Shown here: positions 53,534 to 63,006 of the stretch, in pieces
Position numbering within the stretch: position 1 is the first letter of the stretch
Layout: the number at the start of each line of letters is the position of its first letter
Assembly (NCBI RefSeq): GCF_004328625.1
Contig: NZ_CP032229.1
Span: forward strand, 2,294,001 to 2,358,000
From: Streptomyces seoulensis
GTDB lineage: Bacteria; Actinomycetota; Actinomycetes; Streptomycetales; Streptomycetaceae
Direction: 5' to 3'
Length of the DNA: 64,000 nt
Translations under genes and position numbers: made by a program
Notes under the pieces: model-generated
The model's input: only the letters and a program-made list of their open reading frames with translations
The model's database searches: none
What the model was told of the DNA's origin: nothing

Positions 53534-55720
53534 TTGCCCAGGTTCAGCGTCATCGTCCCCGCGTACCAGGTCCAGGCGTATCTCGCCGAGTGCCTGGACT
53601 CGGTGCTCGCGCAGTCGTACCCGGACTTCGAGCTGATCGCGGTGGACGACCGCTCGCCGGACGGCTGCGGCGCGATCATCGACGAGTACGCGGCCCGCGA
53701 CCCCCGGGTACGGGCGGTGCACCTCGCTCAGAACGCCGGGCTCGGCATGGCCCGCAACGCCGGGATCGACGAGGCACGCGGCGACTACCTGCTCTTCCTC
53801 GACGGCGACGACACCCTCACCCCGCACTCCCTGCAAGCGGTGGCGGACCGCCTCGCGGCGACCGGCGACCCGGACGTGCTGGTCTTCGACTACGCCCGCA
53901 CCCACTGGGACGGCACCACCCTGCGCAACCGGCTCGCGGACCGGCTCACCGAGGACGGCCCCGCCCCCTTCACCCTGGCGGACCGGCCGGGACTGCTCCG
54001 GGTGCTGATGGTGGCGTGGAACAAGGCGTACCGCGGGGAGTTCGTCGCCCGCGAGGGCTTCCGCTTCCCGGCGGGCTACTACGAGGACACCCCCTGGACC
54101 TTCCCGGTGCTGATGGCGGCCGGGTCGCTCGCCACCCTGGACCGGGTCTGCGTGCACTACCGCCAGCGCCGGCAGGGCAGCATCCTGCGCACCACCAGCC
54201 CCCGCCACTTCGACGTCTTCGACCAGTACGACCGGGTCTTCGCCCACCTGACCGCCCGACCCGAACTGGAGCGCTGGCGGCCGGAGTTGTACGCGCGCAT
54301 GCTCGACCACCTCACCACGGTCGCCACCCGCCGGGACCGCCTCCCGCGCGGCAGCCACCCCGCCTTCCTGCGCCGGGCCCGCGCCCACTGCCGCCGCCAC
54401 CGCGCCCCCGGCACCCCGGTGCCCCCCGGCCTCCGCCGCGCCCTGGTCCGCCACGGCCTGCACCGCACCTTCCGCACCCTGCGCCTCGCCGCCGCCCTGC
54501 GCCGCCGCGCCCGCGCCTCGGCCGGACGCGGGACACGGAAGCTGCGGGCGGCCCTGCTGCGCCTGCACTACCGGGTCCAGCGGCACCTCCCCCTGCGCGC
54601 CGACCACGCCCTCTTCGCCGCCGACCCGGCACCCGACCACGGCTGCGACCCGAGCGCCCTGGAGGCCGCCTTCCACGCGCACGCCCCGCACATCCGCACC
54701 GCGTGGCTCGGCCGCCCGGACACCGCCGCCCACTTCACCGCGCTCGCCCGCTCCAAGTACCTGGTGCACAACGCCGGTTTCGGGCCGGGCCTCGTCAAGC
54801 GCCCCGGCCAGGTCTACGTACAGACCCGGCAGGGCACCCCGCTCGGCCACACCGGCCTCGACCTCCTGGAACACCCGGCGGCAGCCCACGGCACGGACTT
54901 CGCCGGGCAGCTGCGCGAGGTCGACTGTTGGGACTACGTCCTCTCCGGCAACCGGCACTCCACCCTGACCTGGGAGCGGGCCCACCCCGGCGGCTACACC
55001 ACGCTGGAGTACGGCAGCCCGCGCAACGACGCCTTCCAGCACGCCACTTCGGCCGACGTGGCCCGGCTGCGCGCGTCCCTCGGCGTGCCCGAGGGGGCGG
55101 TCGCCGTGCTGTACGTGCCCGCGCGCCGCGAGCACCGGCGCACCCAGACCCCGCCGCTGGACCCCGGCCGGCTGCTCGGCCTGCTCGGACCCCGGTTCAC
55201 CCTGCTGACCCGCGCCCCGCTCGGCGAGCCCGTGCAGGGCGCCCGGCTGGTCGACGTCTCCGGCCATCCCGACCTGCCGTCCCTGTGCCTGGCCTCGGAC
55301 GCGCTGCTCACCGACTTCTCGCCGCTGATGTTCGACTACGCCGGGCTGGACCGGCCGGTGGTGCTGCACACCGGGGACTGGGACACCTTCCGCACGGTCC
55401 GGGGGGCCTACCTCGACCTGCTCGCGTGCCCGCCGGGCCCGCTGGCCCGCACCGAGGAGGAGGTCGCCGGCGTGTTCGCCTCCGGCCACTGGCGCGGGGT
55501 GCGCTCGGCCCGGCTGCGGGCCGCGTTCCGCGCGCGCTTCTGCCCGTACGACGACGGCGGCGCGGGCGAGCGGGTCGTCCGGCATGTGGTGCTGGGGCAG
55601 CCGGCGGTGCCGCCCGGGGCGCGCGGGCCGGTGCGGCCGCCGGCCGAGACCCAGGTCAGGGCGCCACTGGCGTCCGTCCCGCAACCTTCCGGGCCGCTCC
55701 CCGTCACCGAGGGCCGCTGA
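53534..55720 (+). CDS. GT2 glycosyltransferase fused to a diverged TagF-like glycerophosphotransferase
   Basis: 728 residues. The N-terminal GT2 domain (1-~230) has Asp38-Asp39 in AVDDRSPDG and Asp90-x-Asp92 in FLDGDDT. The C-terminal CDP-glycerol glycerophosphotransferase-like domain is diverged: the HGTPLK-type motif reads RQGTPLGHTG (about 429), APTxRDH reads VPARREH, and TDYSSIMFDY reads TDFSPLMFDY. It may build or decorate a teichoic-acid-like wall polymer, but the second domain could be altered in substrate or inactive. The start is TTG at 53534 (MPRFSVIVP), supported by alignment with the two downstream paralogues, though no ribosome-binding site is visible. Confidence 0.85.
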   Translation: MPRFSVIVPAYQVQAYLAECLDSVLAQSYPDFELIAVDDRSPDGCGAIIDEYAARDPRVRAVHLAQNAGLGMARNAGIDEARGDYLLFLDGDDTLTPHSLQAVADRLAATGDPDVLVFDYARTHWDGTTLRNRLADRLTEDGPAPFTLADRPGLLRVLMVAWNKAYRGEFVAREGFRFPAGYYEDTPWTFPVLMAAGSLATLDRVCVHYRQRRQGSILRTTSPRHFDVFDQYDRVFAHLTARPELERWRPELYARMLDHLTTVATRRDRLPRGSHPAFLRRARAHCRRHRAPGTPVPPGLRRALVRHGLHRTFRTLRLAAALRRRARASAGRGTRKLRAALLRLHYRVQRHLPLRADHALFAADPAPDHGCDPSALEAAFHAHAPHIRTAWLGRPDTAAHFTALARSKYLVHNAGFGPGLVKRPGQVYVQTRQGTPLGHTGLDLLEHPAAAHGTDFAGQLREVDCWDYVLSGNRHSTLTWERAHPGGYTTLEYGSPRNDAFQHATSADVARLRASLGVPEGAVAVLYVPARREHRRTQTPPLDPGRLLGLLGPRFTLLTRAPLGEPVQGARLVDVSGHPDLPSLCLASDALLTDFSPLMFDYAGLDRPVVLHTGDWDTFRTVRGAYLDLLACPPGPLARTEEEVAGVFASGHWRGVRSARLRAAFRARFCPYDDGGAGERVVRHVVLGQPAVPPGARGPVRPPAETQVRAPLASVPQPSGPLPVTEGR

Positions 55721-55845
55721 ACACCGTTGGACCTTCCGGGAGTCTCCATGCCCCTCGGCACGACGCGGCCCACGCCGACCCGGCCGTCCACCTGGCGTCC
55801 CGCCGGGCGACCGGGCCGCGTCCGCAAGACGACAGAAAGAACAGC

Positions 55846-58047
55846 ATGCCCCGCTTCAGCATCATCGTCCCCTCCCACGGGGTCCCGGGCCGGCTGTCGC
55901 AGGCCCTGGACTCGGTCCTCGCCCAGTCCTTCGGCGACCTGGAACTGATCCCGGTCTGCGACTCCCCCGACGCCCCGGCCGCCGCCGTGGCCGCCGGACA
56001 CGCCGGGCGCGACCGGCGGGTGGTCCCGGTGAACTCGCCGCCGTCGGCCGGACTGAGCGGGGCGCGCAACGCCGGGCTGCGGGCCGCGCGCGGCGGATAC
56101 GTGCTGTTCCTGGACGGCGACGACCTGCTGCTGCCCGGCGCGCTGGCCGCGCTGGACCAGCGGCTGACGGAGACCGCGGGCGTCGACGTGCTGTACGCGG
56201 AGTACGAGCGGGTGCCCTGGTGGGAGGGCGAGCCCGCGAACCCGGCCGCCCCGCTACTGGCCAAGGCCCCTCAGGGCGCCTTCGCGCCCGGCGCGGCCCC
56301 CTGGCTCACCGGCGCCCAACTCCCCGCCTGGAGCGCCTGCTACCGCCGCTCCTTCCTCACCGAGCACGAACTCACCTTCCCCGAAGGCCACTTCACCGAC
56401 CTCGGCTGGGGCGGCCTGGTCACCGTCGCCGCCGGGCGGATCGCGGTGCTGCGCCGGGCGGTCATCCGGCACCGGGCCCGGCGCCAGGGCAGCAGGCTGA
56501 ACGCGCCCGGACCGCACCAGCGGGACCTGCTGGACCAGGTGGACCGGGTGCTGCGCCGGGCCGCCGAGCGCGGGCTCCCGGCGGAGCGGGCCGGAGCCCT
56601 CTTCGGGCAGCTCTTCACCCAGGTGCTGAAGACCGTGTCCCGCCCCGAGCGGCTCATCGAGGGCCACCGGGCGTTCTTCCGCCGCGCCGGACGGCTGTAC
56701 CGCAGGCACCGCCCGGCCGGGTACCGGATGCCCGGCGGCAGCCTCGGGACACAGCACCGGCTGCTGGCGGCGGGCGCGTACACCCCGTTCCGCGCGCTGC
56801 GCGGGGTCAATCGGGTGGCCGCCGGCATGCTGCGCCGGCTGCCGAAGCCGCGCATGCTGCGCACCCGGCTGCGCTACGCCCGCGCGCTGCGCCGCCCGCT
56901 CGATCCCAACCTGGCCGTGTACTGCGCCTATTGGGGCCGGGGGTACGCCTGCAACCCGGCCGCGATCCACGCCAGGGCCCGCGAACTCGCCCCGCACATC
57001 CGGTCGGTGTTCCTGGTGGAGGCCGACCAGGCGCACACGGTCCCGGAGGGCGTGGAGTACGCGGTGATCGGCTCGCACCGGTACTGGGAGGTGCTGGCCC
57101 GCGCCACGTACCTGATCAACAACGCCAACTTCGCCGAGGGCGTCGTCAAGCGCCCCGGCAGCACGCATCTGCAGACCCAGCACGGCACCCCGCTGAAGAA
57201 GATGGGCGTGGACCAGTCGACGTACCCGGTGGTGGCCGCGCGCTCGGGCAGCTTCGCCAAGCTGCTGGGCCGGGTGGACCGCTGGGACTTCAACCTGTCG
57301 TCCAACCGGCACTCCACCCAGATGTGGGAGCGCGCCTTCCCCGGCTCCTACGAGCAGCTGGAGTACGGCTATCCGCGCAACGACGTGTACGTGACGGCGA
57401 CCGCCGACGACGTGGCCCGCGTCCGCCGCGAGCTGGGCGTCCCCGACGGGGCCACGGCGGTGCTGTACGCCCCCACCCACCGCGACCACGCCACCGGCTT
57501 CGAACCCGGCCTGGATCTGGCCGCGTTCTGCGAGGCGGCCGGGGACGACGTGGTGGTGCTGCTGCGCGCCCACTACTTCTATGACCGCGGCACGGCCCGC
57601 GGTTCGGACCGGATCATCGACGTCACCGCCCACCGCTCGGCCGAGGACGTGTGCCTGGCGGCGGACGCGCTGATCACGGACTACTCCTCGATCATGTTCG
57701 ACTACGCCAACCTGGACCGCCCGATCGTGGTGTTCGCGGACGACTGGGAGGTCTACCGCGAGACACGGGGCGTGTACTTCGACCTGATGGCCGAGGCGCC
57801 GGGCCCGGTGGCCCGTACGCCCGAGGAGCTGGCGCGGGTGTTCCGCGAGGGCGAGTACCGGGGCGCGGAGTCCGCCGCGCGCCGGGCCGTGTTCCGGGAG
57901 CGGTTCTGCGAGTTCGACGACGGGCGCGCGGCCGAGCGGGTCGTGCGCCGGGTGCTGCTCGGTGAGCCGCCCGAGGCGCTGCCGCCCGTGGTGCCGCTCG
58001 CGGAGCGTGTGCCCGCCCCCGCCGCCGCGTCCCTCGTGAGGAGCTGA
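55846..58047 (+). CDS. GT2-like domain fused to an intact TagF-like glycerophosphotransferase
   Basis: 733 residues. The C-terminal half keeps the family motifs: QHGTPLKKMG (about 442), YAPTHRDH and TDYSSIMFDYANLDRP (about 610). These fit CDP-glycerol or CDP-polyol phosphotransferases that polymerise wall teichoic acids on the inner membrane face. The N-terminal GT2 domain is weaker: the usual Asp-Asp reads Cys38-Asp39 (PVCDSPDAP), although Asp90-x-Asp92 (FLDGDD) remains. ATG 55846 (MPRFSIIVP) has a weak AGAAAGA upstream. It is the middle gene of a tandem trio and lies 6 bases from the next start. Confidence 0.88.
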   Translation: MPRFSIIVPSHGVPGRLSQALDSVLAQSFGDLELIPVCDSPDAPAAAVAAGHAGRDRRVVPVNSPPSAGLSGARNAGLRAARGGYVLFLDGDDLLLPGALAALDQRLTETAGVDVLYAEYERVPWWEGEPANPAAPLLAKAPQGAFAPGAAPWLTGAQLPAWSACYRRSFLTEHELTFPEGHFTDLGWGGLVTVAAGRIAVLRRAVIRHRARRQGSRLNAPGPHQRDLLDQVDRVLRRAAERGLPAERAGALFGQLFTQVLKTVSRPERLIEGHRAFFRRAGRLYRRHRPAGYRMPGGSLGTQHRLLAAGAYTPFRALRGVNRVAAGMLRRLPKPRMLRTRLRYARALRRPLDPNLAVYCAYWGRGYACNPAAIHARARELAPHIRSVFLVEADQAHTVPEGVEYAVIGSHRYWEVLARATYLINNANFAEGVVKRPGSTHLQTQHGTPLKKMGVDQSTYPVVAARSGSFAKLLGRVDRWDFNLSSNRHSTQMWERAFPGSYEQLEYGYPRNDVYVTATADDVARVRRELGVPDGATAVLYAPTHRDHATGFEPGLDLAAFCEAAGDDVVVLLRAHYFYDRGTARGSDRIIDVTAHRSAEDVCLAADALITDYSSIMFDYANLDRPIVVFADDWEVYRETRGVYFDLMAEAPGPVARTPEELARVFREGEYRGAESAARRAVFRERFCEFDDGRAAERVVRRVLLGEPPEALPPVVPLAERVPAPAAASLVRS

Positions 58048-58053
58048 TCCGCC

Positions 58054-60270
58054 GTGCCCCGCTTCAGTGTCATCGTCCCCTGCTTCAAGGTGCAGGGCTT
58101 CCTGCGCGAGTGCCTGGACTCGGTGCTCGGGCAGTCCTTCGGCGACCTGGAGGTGATCGCCGTGGACGACCGCTCACCGGACGGCTGCGGCGCGATCCTC
58201 GACGAGTACGCCGCGCGCGATCCCCGCGTGAAGGTGCTGCACCTGCCGGAGAACGTGGGCCTCGGCCGGGCCCGCAACGCCGGGATGCCGCACGCCACCG
58301 GCGACTACCTGCTCTTCCTCGACAGCGACGACACCCTCACCCCGGGCGCCCTCGCCGCCGTCGCCGGCCGCCTCGCGGAGACCGCCGACCCGGATGTGCT
58401 GGTCTTCGACTACGCCCGCACCTACTGGTGGGGCGGCACCCGCCGCAACGTCCTCGCGCAGGTGCTGGCGGCCGAGGACGGCACCTTCACGGCGGCCGAG
58501 CGGCCGGAGATCCTCGACCTGCTGATGGTGGTGTGGAACAAGGTCTACCGCCGCGACTTCGTCACCCGGCACGGCTTCGCGTTCCCGCCGGGCTACTACG
58601 AGGACACCCCTTGGACGTTCCCGGTGATGCTGAGCGCCGGGCGGATCGCCACCCTGGACCAGATCTGTCTGCACTACCGCCAGCGCAGGCAGGGCAACAT
58701 CCTCTCCACCACCAGCCGCAAGCACTTCGACGTGCACGAGCAGTACGAGCGGGTCTTCGCCTTCGTCGAGGGCGACCCGGAGCTGTGGCGCTGGCGGCCT
58801 TATCTGCACCGCAAGATGGGCGAGCACTGCCTGGACATCCTGGCCAAGCCGGACCGGCTGCCGCCGGGTGACAAGGCCGAGTTCTTCCGGCGCACCGCGG
58901 AGATGTTCCGCACCCACAAGCCGGAGGGCACCCGCGCCAAGGGCGAGACCCGGCTGCTGGAGGGCGGTTACGGGGCGTACCTGCTGCGGCGCCGGGCCGC
59001 GCAGGCGGGCCGGGAGGCCGGGCGGCGCGCGGCACGGCTGCGGACGGCGGCCGGTGCGCGGGCCCGGCGCGGCTGGTCGGCGGTGCAGTCGCGCCGCCCG
59101 CTCGACCCCGGTCTGGTGGTGTACTCGGCGTCCTCGCACCGGGGCATGCTCGGCGACCCGGCGGCCGTGTACCGGGCGGCGAAGGTGATCGCGCCGCAGC
59201 TGCGCGGAGTCTGGGTGGTGCGGGACGAGGAGACCGCCGCGACCCTGCCCCCGGACACCGAGTACGTGCTGCTGGGCTCCCGGCGCTATCTGGAGGTCAC
59301 CGCGCGGGCGGCGTTCTTCGTCAACGACGTCAACTGGCCCGGCGCGCTGGCCAAGCGGCCCGGCGCCACGCACATCCAGACCCACCAGGGCACCCCGCTG
59401 AAGTACCTGGGCGCCGATCTGCTGGACCGGCCCGGCGCCCGGCTCGGTTTCGACGTGCCCCGGATGCTGCGCCGGGCGGACCGCTGGGACTACGGTCTGG
59501 TCGCGGGCCGGCACGCGGAGCTGGTGTGGGAGCGGGCCTTCCCCTGCCACTTCACCTCGGTCCGCACCGGCAGCCCGCGCAACGACGTCCTGGTGGGCGC
59601 GGGCGCCTCGCGGGGCCGGGAGTTCCGCCGCAGGCACGGCATCCCCGAGGACCACACGGTGGTGCTCTACGCCCCGACCCGGCGTGATCATGTCCGGGGC
59701 GGCCACGCGGACCGGATCGACCTGGCGGCGTTCGCGGCGGACCTGGGCGAGGACCACACGCTGGTGGTGCGGCTGCACCCCTCGCTGGCGAACGGCCCGG
59801 CGCGCGGGGCGGGGCTCTCGGAGCTGGCCCGGCGCGGGGTGGTGGTGGACGCGACCGACGAGCCGGACGCGGCGGAGGTGATGCTGGCCTCGGACGCGCT
59901 GGTCACGGACTACTCGTCGATCATGTTCGACTACGCCGTGCTGGACCGCCCGATCGTGGTCCACGCCGACGACTGGGACACCTTCCGGGCGAGCCGGGGT
60001 GCCTACCTGGACATCACCGCCCAGCCGCCGGGTCATGTGACGTACTCACAGCCGGAGTTGGTCCGGCTGTTCGAGTCCGGGGCGTGGCGGGACCGGGAGT
60101 CGGCGGCGTTGCGGGCCGGATTCCGGGCGCGTTTCTGCGAGTTCGAGGACGGCCGGGCCGCCGAGCGGGTGGTGCGCACCCTGCTGCTCGGCGAGGCGAT
60201 GCCCGCCACCGGTGCGGCGCGCATCCCCGGCCCGGCCGTGGGAGCCGATCAGCTCACCCGGTCCTCGTGA
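58054..60270 (+). CDS. GT2 glycosyltransferase fused to TagF-like glycerophosphotransferase
   Basis: 738 residues and the most complete of the trio: GT2 Asp38-Asp39 (AVDDRSPDG), Asp90-x-Asp92 (FLDSDDT), YYEDTPWTFPV, and in the second domain HQGTPLKYLG (about 441), YAPTRRDHV and TDYSSIMFDYAVLDRP (about 618). A dual enzyme adding both sugar and polyol-phosphate units is plausible, as proposed for polydiglycosylphosphate or teichoic acid synthesis in Streptomyces. GTG 58054 is preceded by GAGGAG at some distance. The GT2 domain is close to that of the first paralogue, suggesting recent tandem duplication. Confidence 0.9.
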   Translation: MPRFSVIVPCFKVQGFLRECLDSVLGQSFGDLEVIAVDDRSPDGCGAILDEYAARDPRVKVLHLPENVGLGRARNAGMPHATGDYLLFLDSDDTLTPGALAAVAGRLAETADPDVLVFDYARTYWWGGTRRNVLAQVLAAEDGTFTAAERPEILDLLMVVWNKVYRRDFVTRHGFAFPPGYYEDTPWTFPVMLSAGRIATLDQICLHYRQRRQGNILSTTSRKHFDVHEQYERVFAFVEGDPELWRWRPYLHRKMGEHCLDILAKPDRLPPGDKAEFFRRTAEMFRTHKPEGTRAKGETRLLEGGYGAYLLRRRAAQAGREAGRRAARLRTAAGARARRGWSAVQSRRPLDPGLVVYSASSHRGMLGDPAAVYRAAKVIAPQLRGVWVVRDEETAATLPPDTEYVLLGSRRYLEVTARAAFFVNDVNWPGALAKRPGATHIQTHQGTPLKYLGADLLDRPGARLGFDVPRMLRRADRWDYGLVAGRHAELVWERAFPCHFTSVRTGSPRNDVLVGAGASRGREFRRRHGIPEDHTVVLYAPTRRDHVRGGHADRIDLAAFAADLGEDHTLVVRLHPSLANGPARGAGLSELARRGVVVDATDEPDAAEVMLASDALVTDYSSIMFDYAVLDRPIVVHADDWDTFRASRGAYLDITAQPPGHVTYSQPELVRLFESGAWRDRESAALRAGFRARFCEFEDGRAAERVVRTLLLGEAMPATGAARIPGPAVGADQLTRSS

Positions 60271-60273
60271 GAG

Positions 60274-60286
60274 GTGAGCCGGGGGC

Positions 60287-60290
<4 letters not shown>
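60274..60290. terminator. Small terminator between the GT2-TagF gene and ohrA
   Basis: GTGAGCC-GGG-GGCTCAC between convergent genes, overlapping the ohrA stop codon; a second pairing with GCTCACC at 60252 is possible. Confidence 0.55.
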
Positions 60291-60700
<410 letters not shown>

Positions 60701-60776
60701 GGGAGACCGGTCCTCTCGGGGAAGTCGGTGGCGGCGGACCGGGGGAGGACCGCCGCCCTCGCCGTCGAGTAGAGCA

Positions 60777-60791
60777 CACAATTAAATTGTG
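60777..60791. promoter_or_regulatory. OhrR operator
   Basis: CACAATT-A-AATTGTG is a perfect 15-bp palindrome in the 129-base gap between ohrA and ohrR. It matches the ACAATT/AATTGT-type sites bound by OhrR proteins, and its position fits control of both genes. Confidence 0.85.
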
Positions 60792-60829
60792 CACAACCAA
60801 ATCGCCGCGGTCCGGCTATCCTGGGTGGC

Positions 60830-61342
60830 ATGAGCGTCTCGCCCACCCCGTCGGCCGGCCCCGTCACCGACGCCGCCGACCCGGACTGGCTCCGCCTGGA
60901 CCGGCAGATCTGCTTCTCCCTGAACGCCGCCTCCCGTGCCTTCAACGGCGTCTACCGGGTGCTGCTCAAGGACCTCGGGCTCACCTACCCGCAGTACCTG
61001 GTGATGCTGGTGCTGTGGGAGCACGGCGCGCTGCCCGTCAAGCAGCTAGGCGAGCATCTGCGCCTTGACTCCGGCACCCTCTCCCCGCTGCTGAAGCGGC
61101 TGGAGGGCGCCGGTCTGGTGCGCCGGGAGCGCAGCGCGAGCGACGAGCGCTCGGTACGGGTGACGCTCACCGGCGAGGGCACCGCCCTGCGCGAGCGGGC
61201 GCTGGAGGTGCCCCGCCGCATCACCGCCGCGACCGGGGCCGACCCGGCCGAGATCGGCGAGCTGCGCGACCGTCTGGACCGGCTCACCGGCGCGCTGGAC
61301 GCTGCGGTACGGGAACTGGAGCAAGGCCCGGCAGAGCGCTGA
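60830..61342 (+). CDS. ohrR: MarR-family organic peroxide sensor OhrR
   Basis: 170 residues. The reactive N-terminal cysteine is Cys28 in LDRQICFSLNAASRAFNGVY, the hallmark of OhrR. The winged helix contains LGLTYPQYLVMLVLWEHGAL and RLDSGTLSPLLKRLEGAGLV. Oxidation of the cysteine by organic peroxides releases DNA and induces ohrA. A C-terminal tail of about 20 residues overlaps the 3' end of the convergent glycosyltransferase gene by 59 bases. Confidence 0.94.
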   Translation: MSVSPTPSAGPVTDAADPDWLRLDRQICFSLNAASRAFNGVYRVLLKDLGLTYPQYLVMLVLWEHGALPVKQLGEHLRLDSGTLSPLLKRLEGAGLVRRERSASDERSVRVTLTGEGTALRERALEVPRRITAATGADPAEIGELRDRLDRLTGALDAAVRELEQGPAER

Positions 61343-62954
61343 GGGCGACCCGGCGGACGTAGAGCCGTACGCTCGCGTCGCCGTCGGCCGACTCCCCGGC
61401 GGGCAGGAACTCCTGGGCCAGTACGGCCATCTTGGCGCGCTCGGCGGGGCCGCTCGGGCTCCAGCGGCCGGCCAGCAGGTCCCGGTCGGCCACCACCCAC
61501 ACCCGGTCCAGGCCGGACAGCCGGCGGCGCAGTTCGGCCGCGTCGGCCTCCCTGCCGTACAGCGTCCCGGACTCGGGGCCCGGCTCGTCCAGGGCGACGT
61601 CGCGGACGCCCGCGAAGGCGCCCGGGTAGGCGAGGGCGGCGTTGCGGGCCTGGGTGGGCAGGAACAGCACCGGCTGACCGGGCTTCACCTCGCGCGCCGC
61701 GACCCGTGCGACGGCGGCCAGGTCGTCCGGGCGGTGGGCCGGATCGCGGTCGTCGCTCATCAGCGGGAGCTGGAGGCAGAGCGCCAGGGCGGCCAGCGCG
61801 GCTCCGGCCAGGGCCAGCACCGGCGGCCGGGGCACCCGCAGCCGCAGCCGGGCGGCGAGCCGGGCCAGCCGGTCGGCACCGGCGGCGACCAGCAGGGGCG
61901 CGCCGGAGAGGGCGTAGAGGACGTACCGGTCGACGTAGAGCGGGGAGAGCCGCGAGACCAGCATCAGGGCGGCGGGCGGCACCACGGCGAGCGGCAGACC
62001 GACCCGCGCGCAGGTCAGCCGTCCCGGTGGCCCGGCGAGTCCGGCCAGGCCCAGCAGGGCCAGCGCCAGGCAGGTCCAGAACACGCCCTCGCCCGGCCCG
62101 AGGAACCAGCGCAGCAGGCTCTCGGCGGTGGCCCAGGTCGGCGGGCGCACCCAGGCCAGCTGGGCGGACTGGGCGTGCGAGACCAGGATCATCGGCAGCA
62201 GGCCGAGCACCACGAGCCCGGCCGCGCTCCCCCAGCCCCGCCACAGCCGGGAACCGGCGCGGGCGAGCGCCAGGGACGCCGCGTGGGCGAGGAGCAGCAG
62301 CACGGCGAACTCGTGCAGCCAGCAGGTGAGAGCGAGGACCGTACCGTAGGCCCGCCAGGCGCCGGCGCGCACCCCGCGCACGAACAGCAGGGTCGCGCCG
62401 GTGGCGCCGACGGCGACGAGCGCGTACGAGCGGCCCTCCTGGGCGTAGTGGCCGGCCAGCGGGGAGACGGCGTACAGCAGCCCGGCCCACAGGCCGACGC
62501 GCGGCCCGGCGAGCCGGACGCCCAGTTCGCCGACGAGGGCGGCGGTGACGGCCGCCGCGCACACCGAGGGCAGCCGCAGCATTACCTCGTCCGGGTGAAC
62601 CGCGAGGACGGCGTGCATCAGCAGGTAGTACAGGCCGTGCACCGCGTCGACGCCGTGCAGCAGCCGCCAGATCTGCGGCACCGAGCGGCGGGCGACCTGG
62701 AAGGTGACGGCCTCGTCGCGCCATATCCCGCCCCGGTCCACCCCCCACAGCCCGAGCCCGAGCATCACCAGCGCGGGCAGGCACACGGGCGCGCCCCACC
62801 GGACGCGCCAGGGCACCCGGCCGGTCCGCTCCACGCCCGTGCCGCCCGGCACGACCGCCGTTCTTCCAGCCGCTCGGGGCGGCTGCGTTTCCACCAGAGG
62901 CCCGACGTCCACCACGGCCCGATCTTTTGCGATGTGACAGTCTTTTCCGATCAT
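61284..62954 (-). CDS. GT-C membrane glycosyltransferase (PMT/mannosyltransferase-like)
   Basis: About 556 residues with roughly ten membrane helices and a C-terminal extracytoplasmic domain (about 425-540). The first outer loop carries GIWRDEAVTF, the acidic motif expected of GT-C enzymes that use polyprenyl-phosphate sugars, followed by VHGLYYLLMHAVLAVHPDEV. ATG 62954 is chosen on position, as it is 53 bases from the divergent gene. It likely glycosylates an exported lipid or protein; donor and acceptor unknown. Its last 20 codons overlap ohrR. Confidence 0.75.
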   Translation of the reverse strand: MIGKDCHIAKDRAVVDVGPLVETQPPRAAGRTAVVPGGTGVERTGRVPWRVRWGAPVCLPALVMLGLGLWGVDRGGIWRDEAVTFQVARRSVPQIWRLLHGVDAVHGLYYLLMHAVLAVHPDEVMLRLPSVCAAAVTAALVGELGVRLAGPRVGLWAGLLYAVSPLAGHYAQEGRSYALVAVGATGATLLFVRGVRAGAWRAYGTVLALTCWLHEFAVLLLLAHAASLALARAGSRLWRGWGSAAGLVVLGLLPMILVSHAQSAQLAWVRPPTWATAESLLRWFLGPGEGVFWTCLALALLGLAGLAGPPGRLTCARVGLPLAVVPPAALMLVSRLSPLYVDRYVLYALSGAPLLVAAGADRLARLAARLRLRVPRPPVLALAGAALAALALCLQLPLMSDDRDPAHRPDDLAAVARVAAREVKPGQPVLFLPTQARNAALAYPGAFAGVRDVALDEPGPESGTLYGREADAAELRRRLSGLDRVWVVADRDLLAGRWSPSGPAERAKMAVLAQEFLPAGESADGDASVRLYVRRVALSALPGLAPVPVPQRPARR

Positions 62955-63006
62955 TGACGGCGTATCGGCAGGGATACACCATCCGCGCGGATTAGGCTCC
63001 CACGCG

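Noticed and set aside
53491..55845. An in-frame upstream extension of the second GT2-TagF gene
   Set aside because: It lies in the wrong frame over the first paralogue; the true start MPRFSIIVP at 55846 matches both paralogues.
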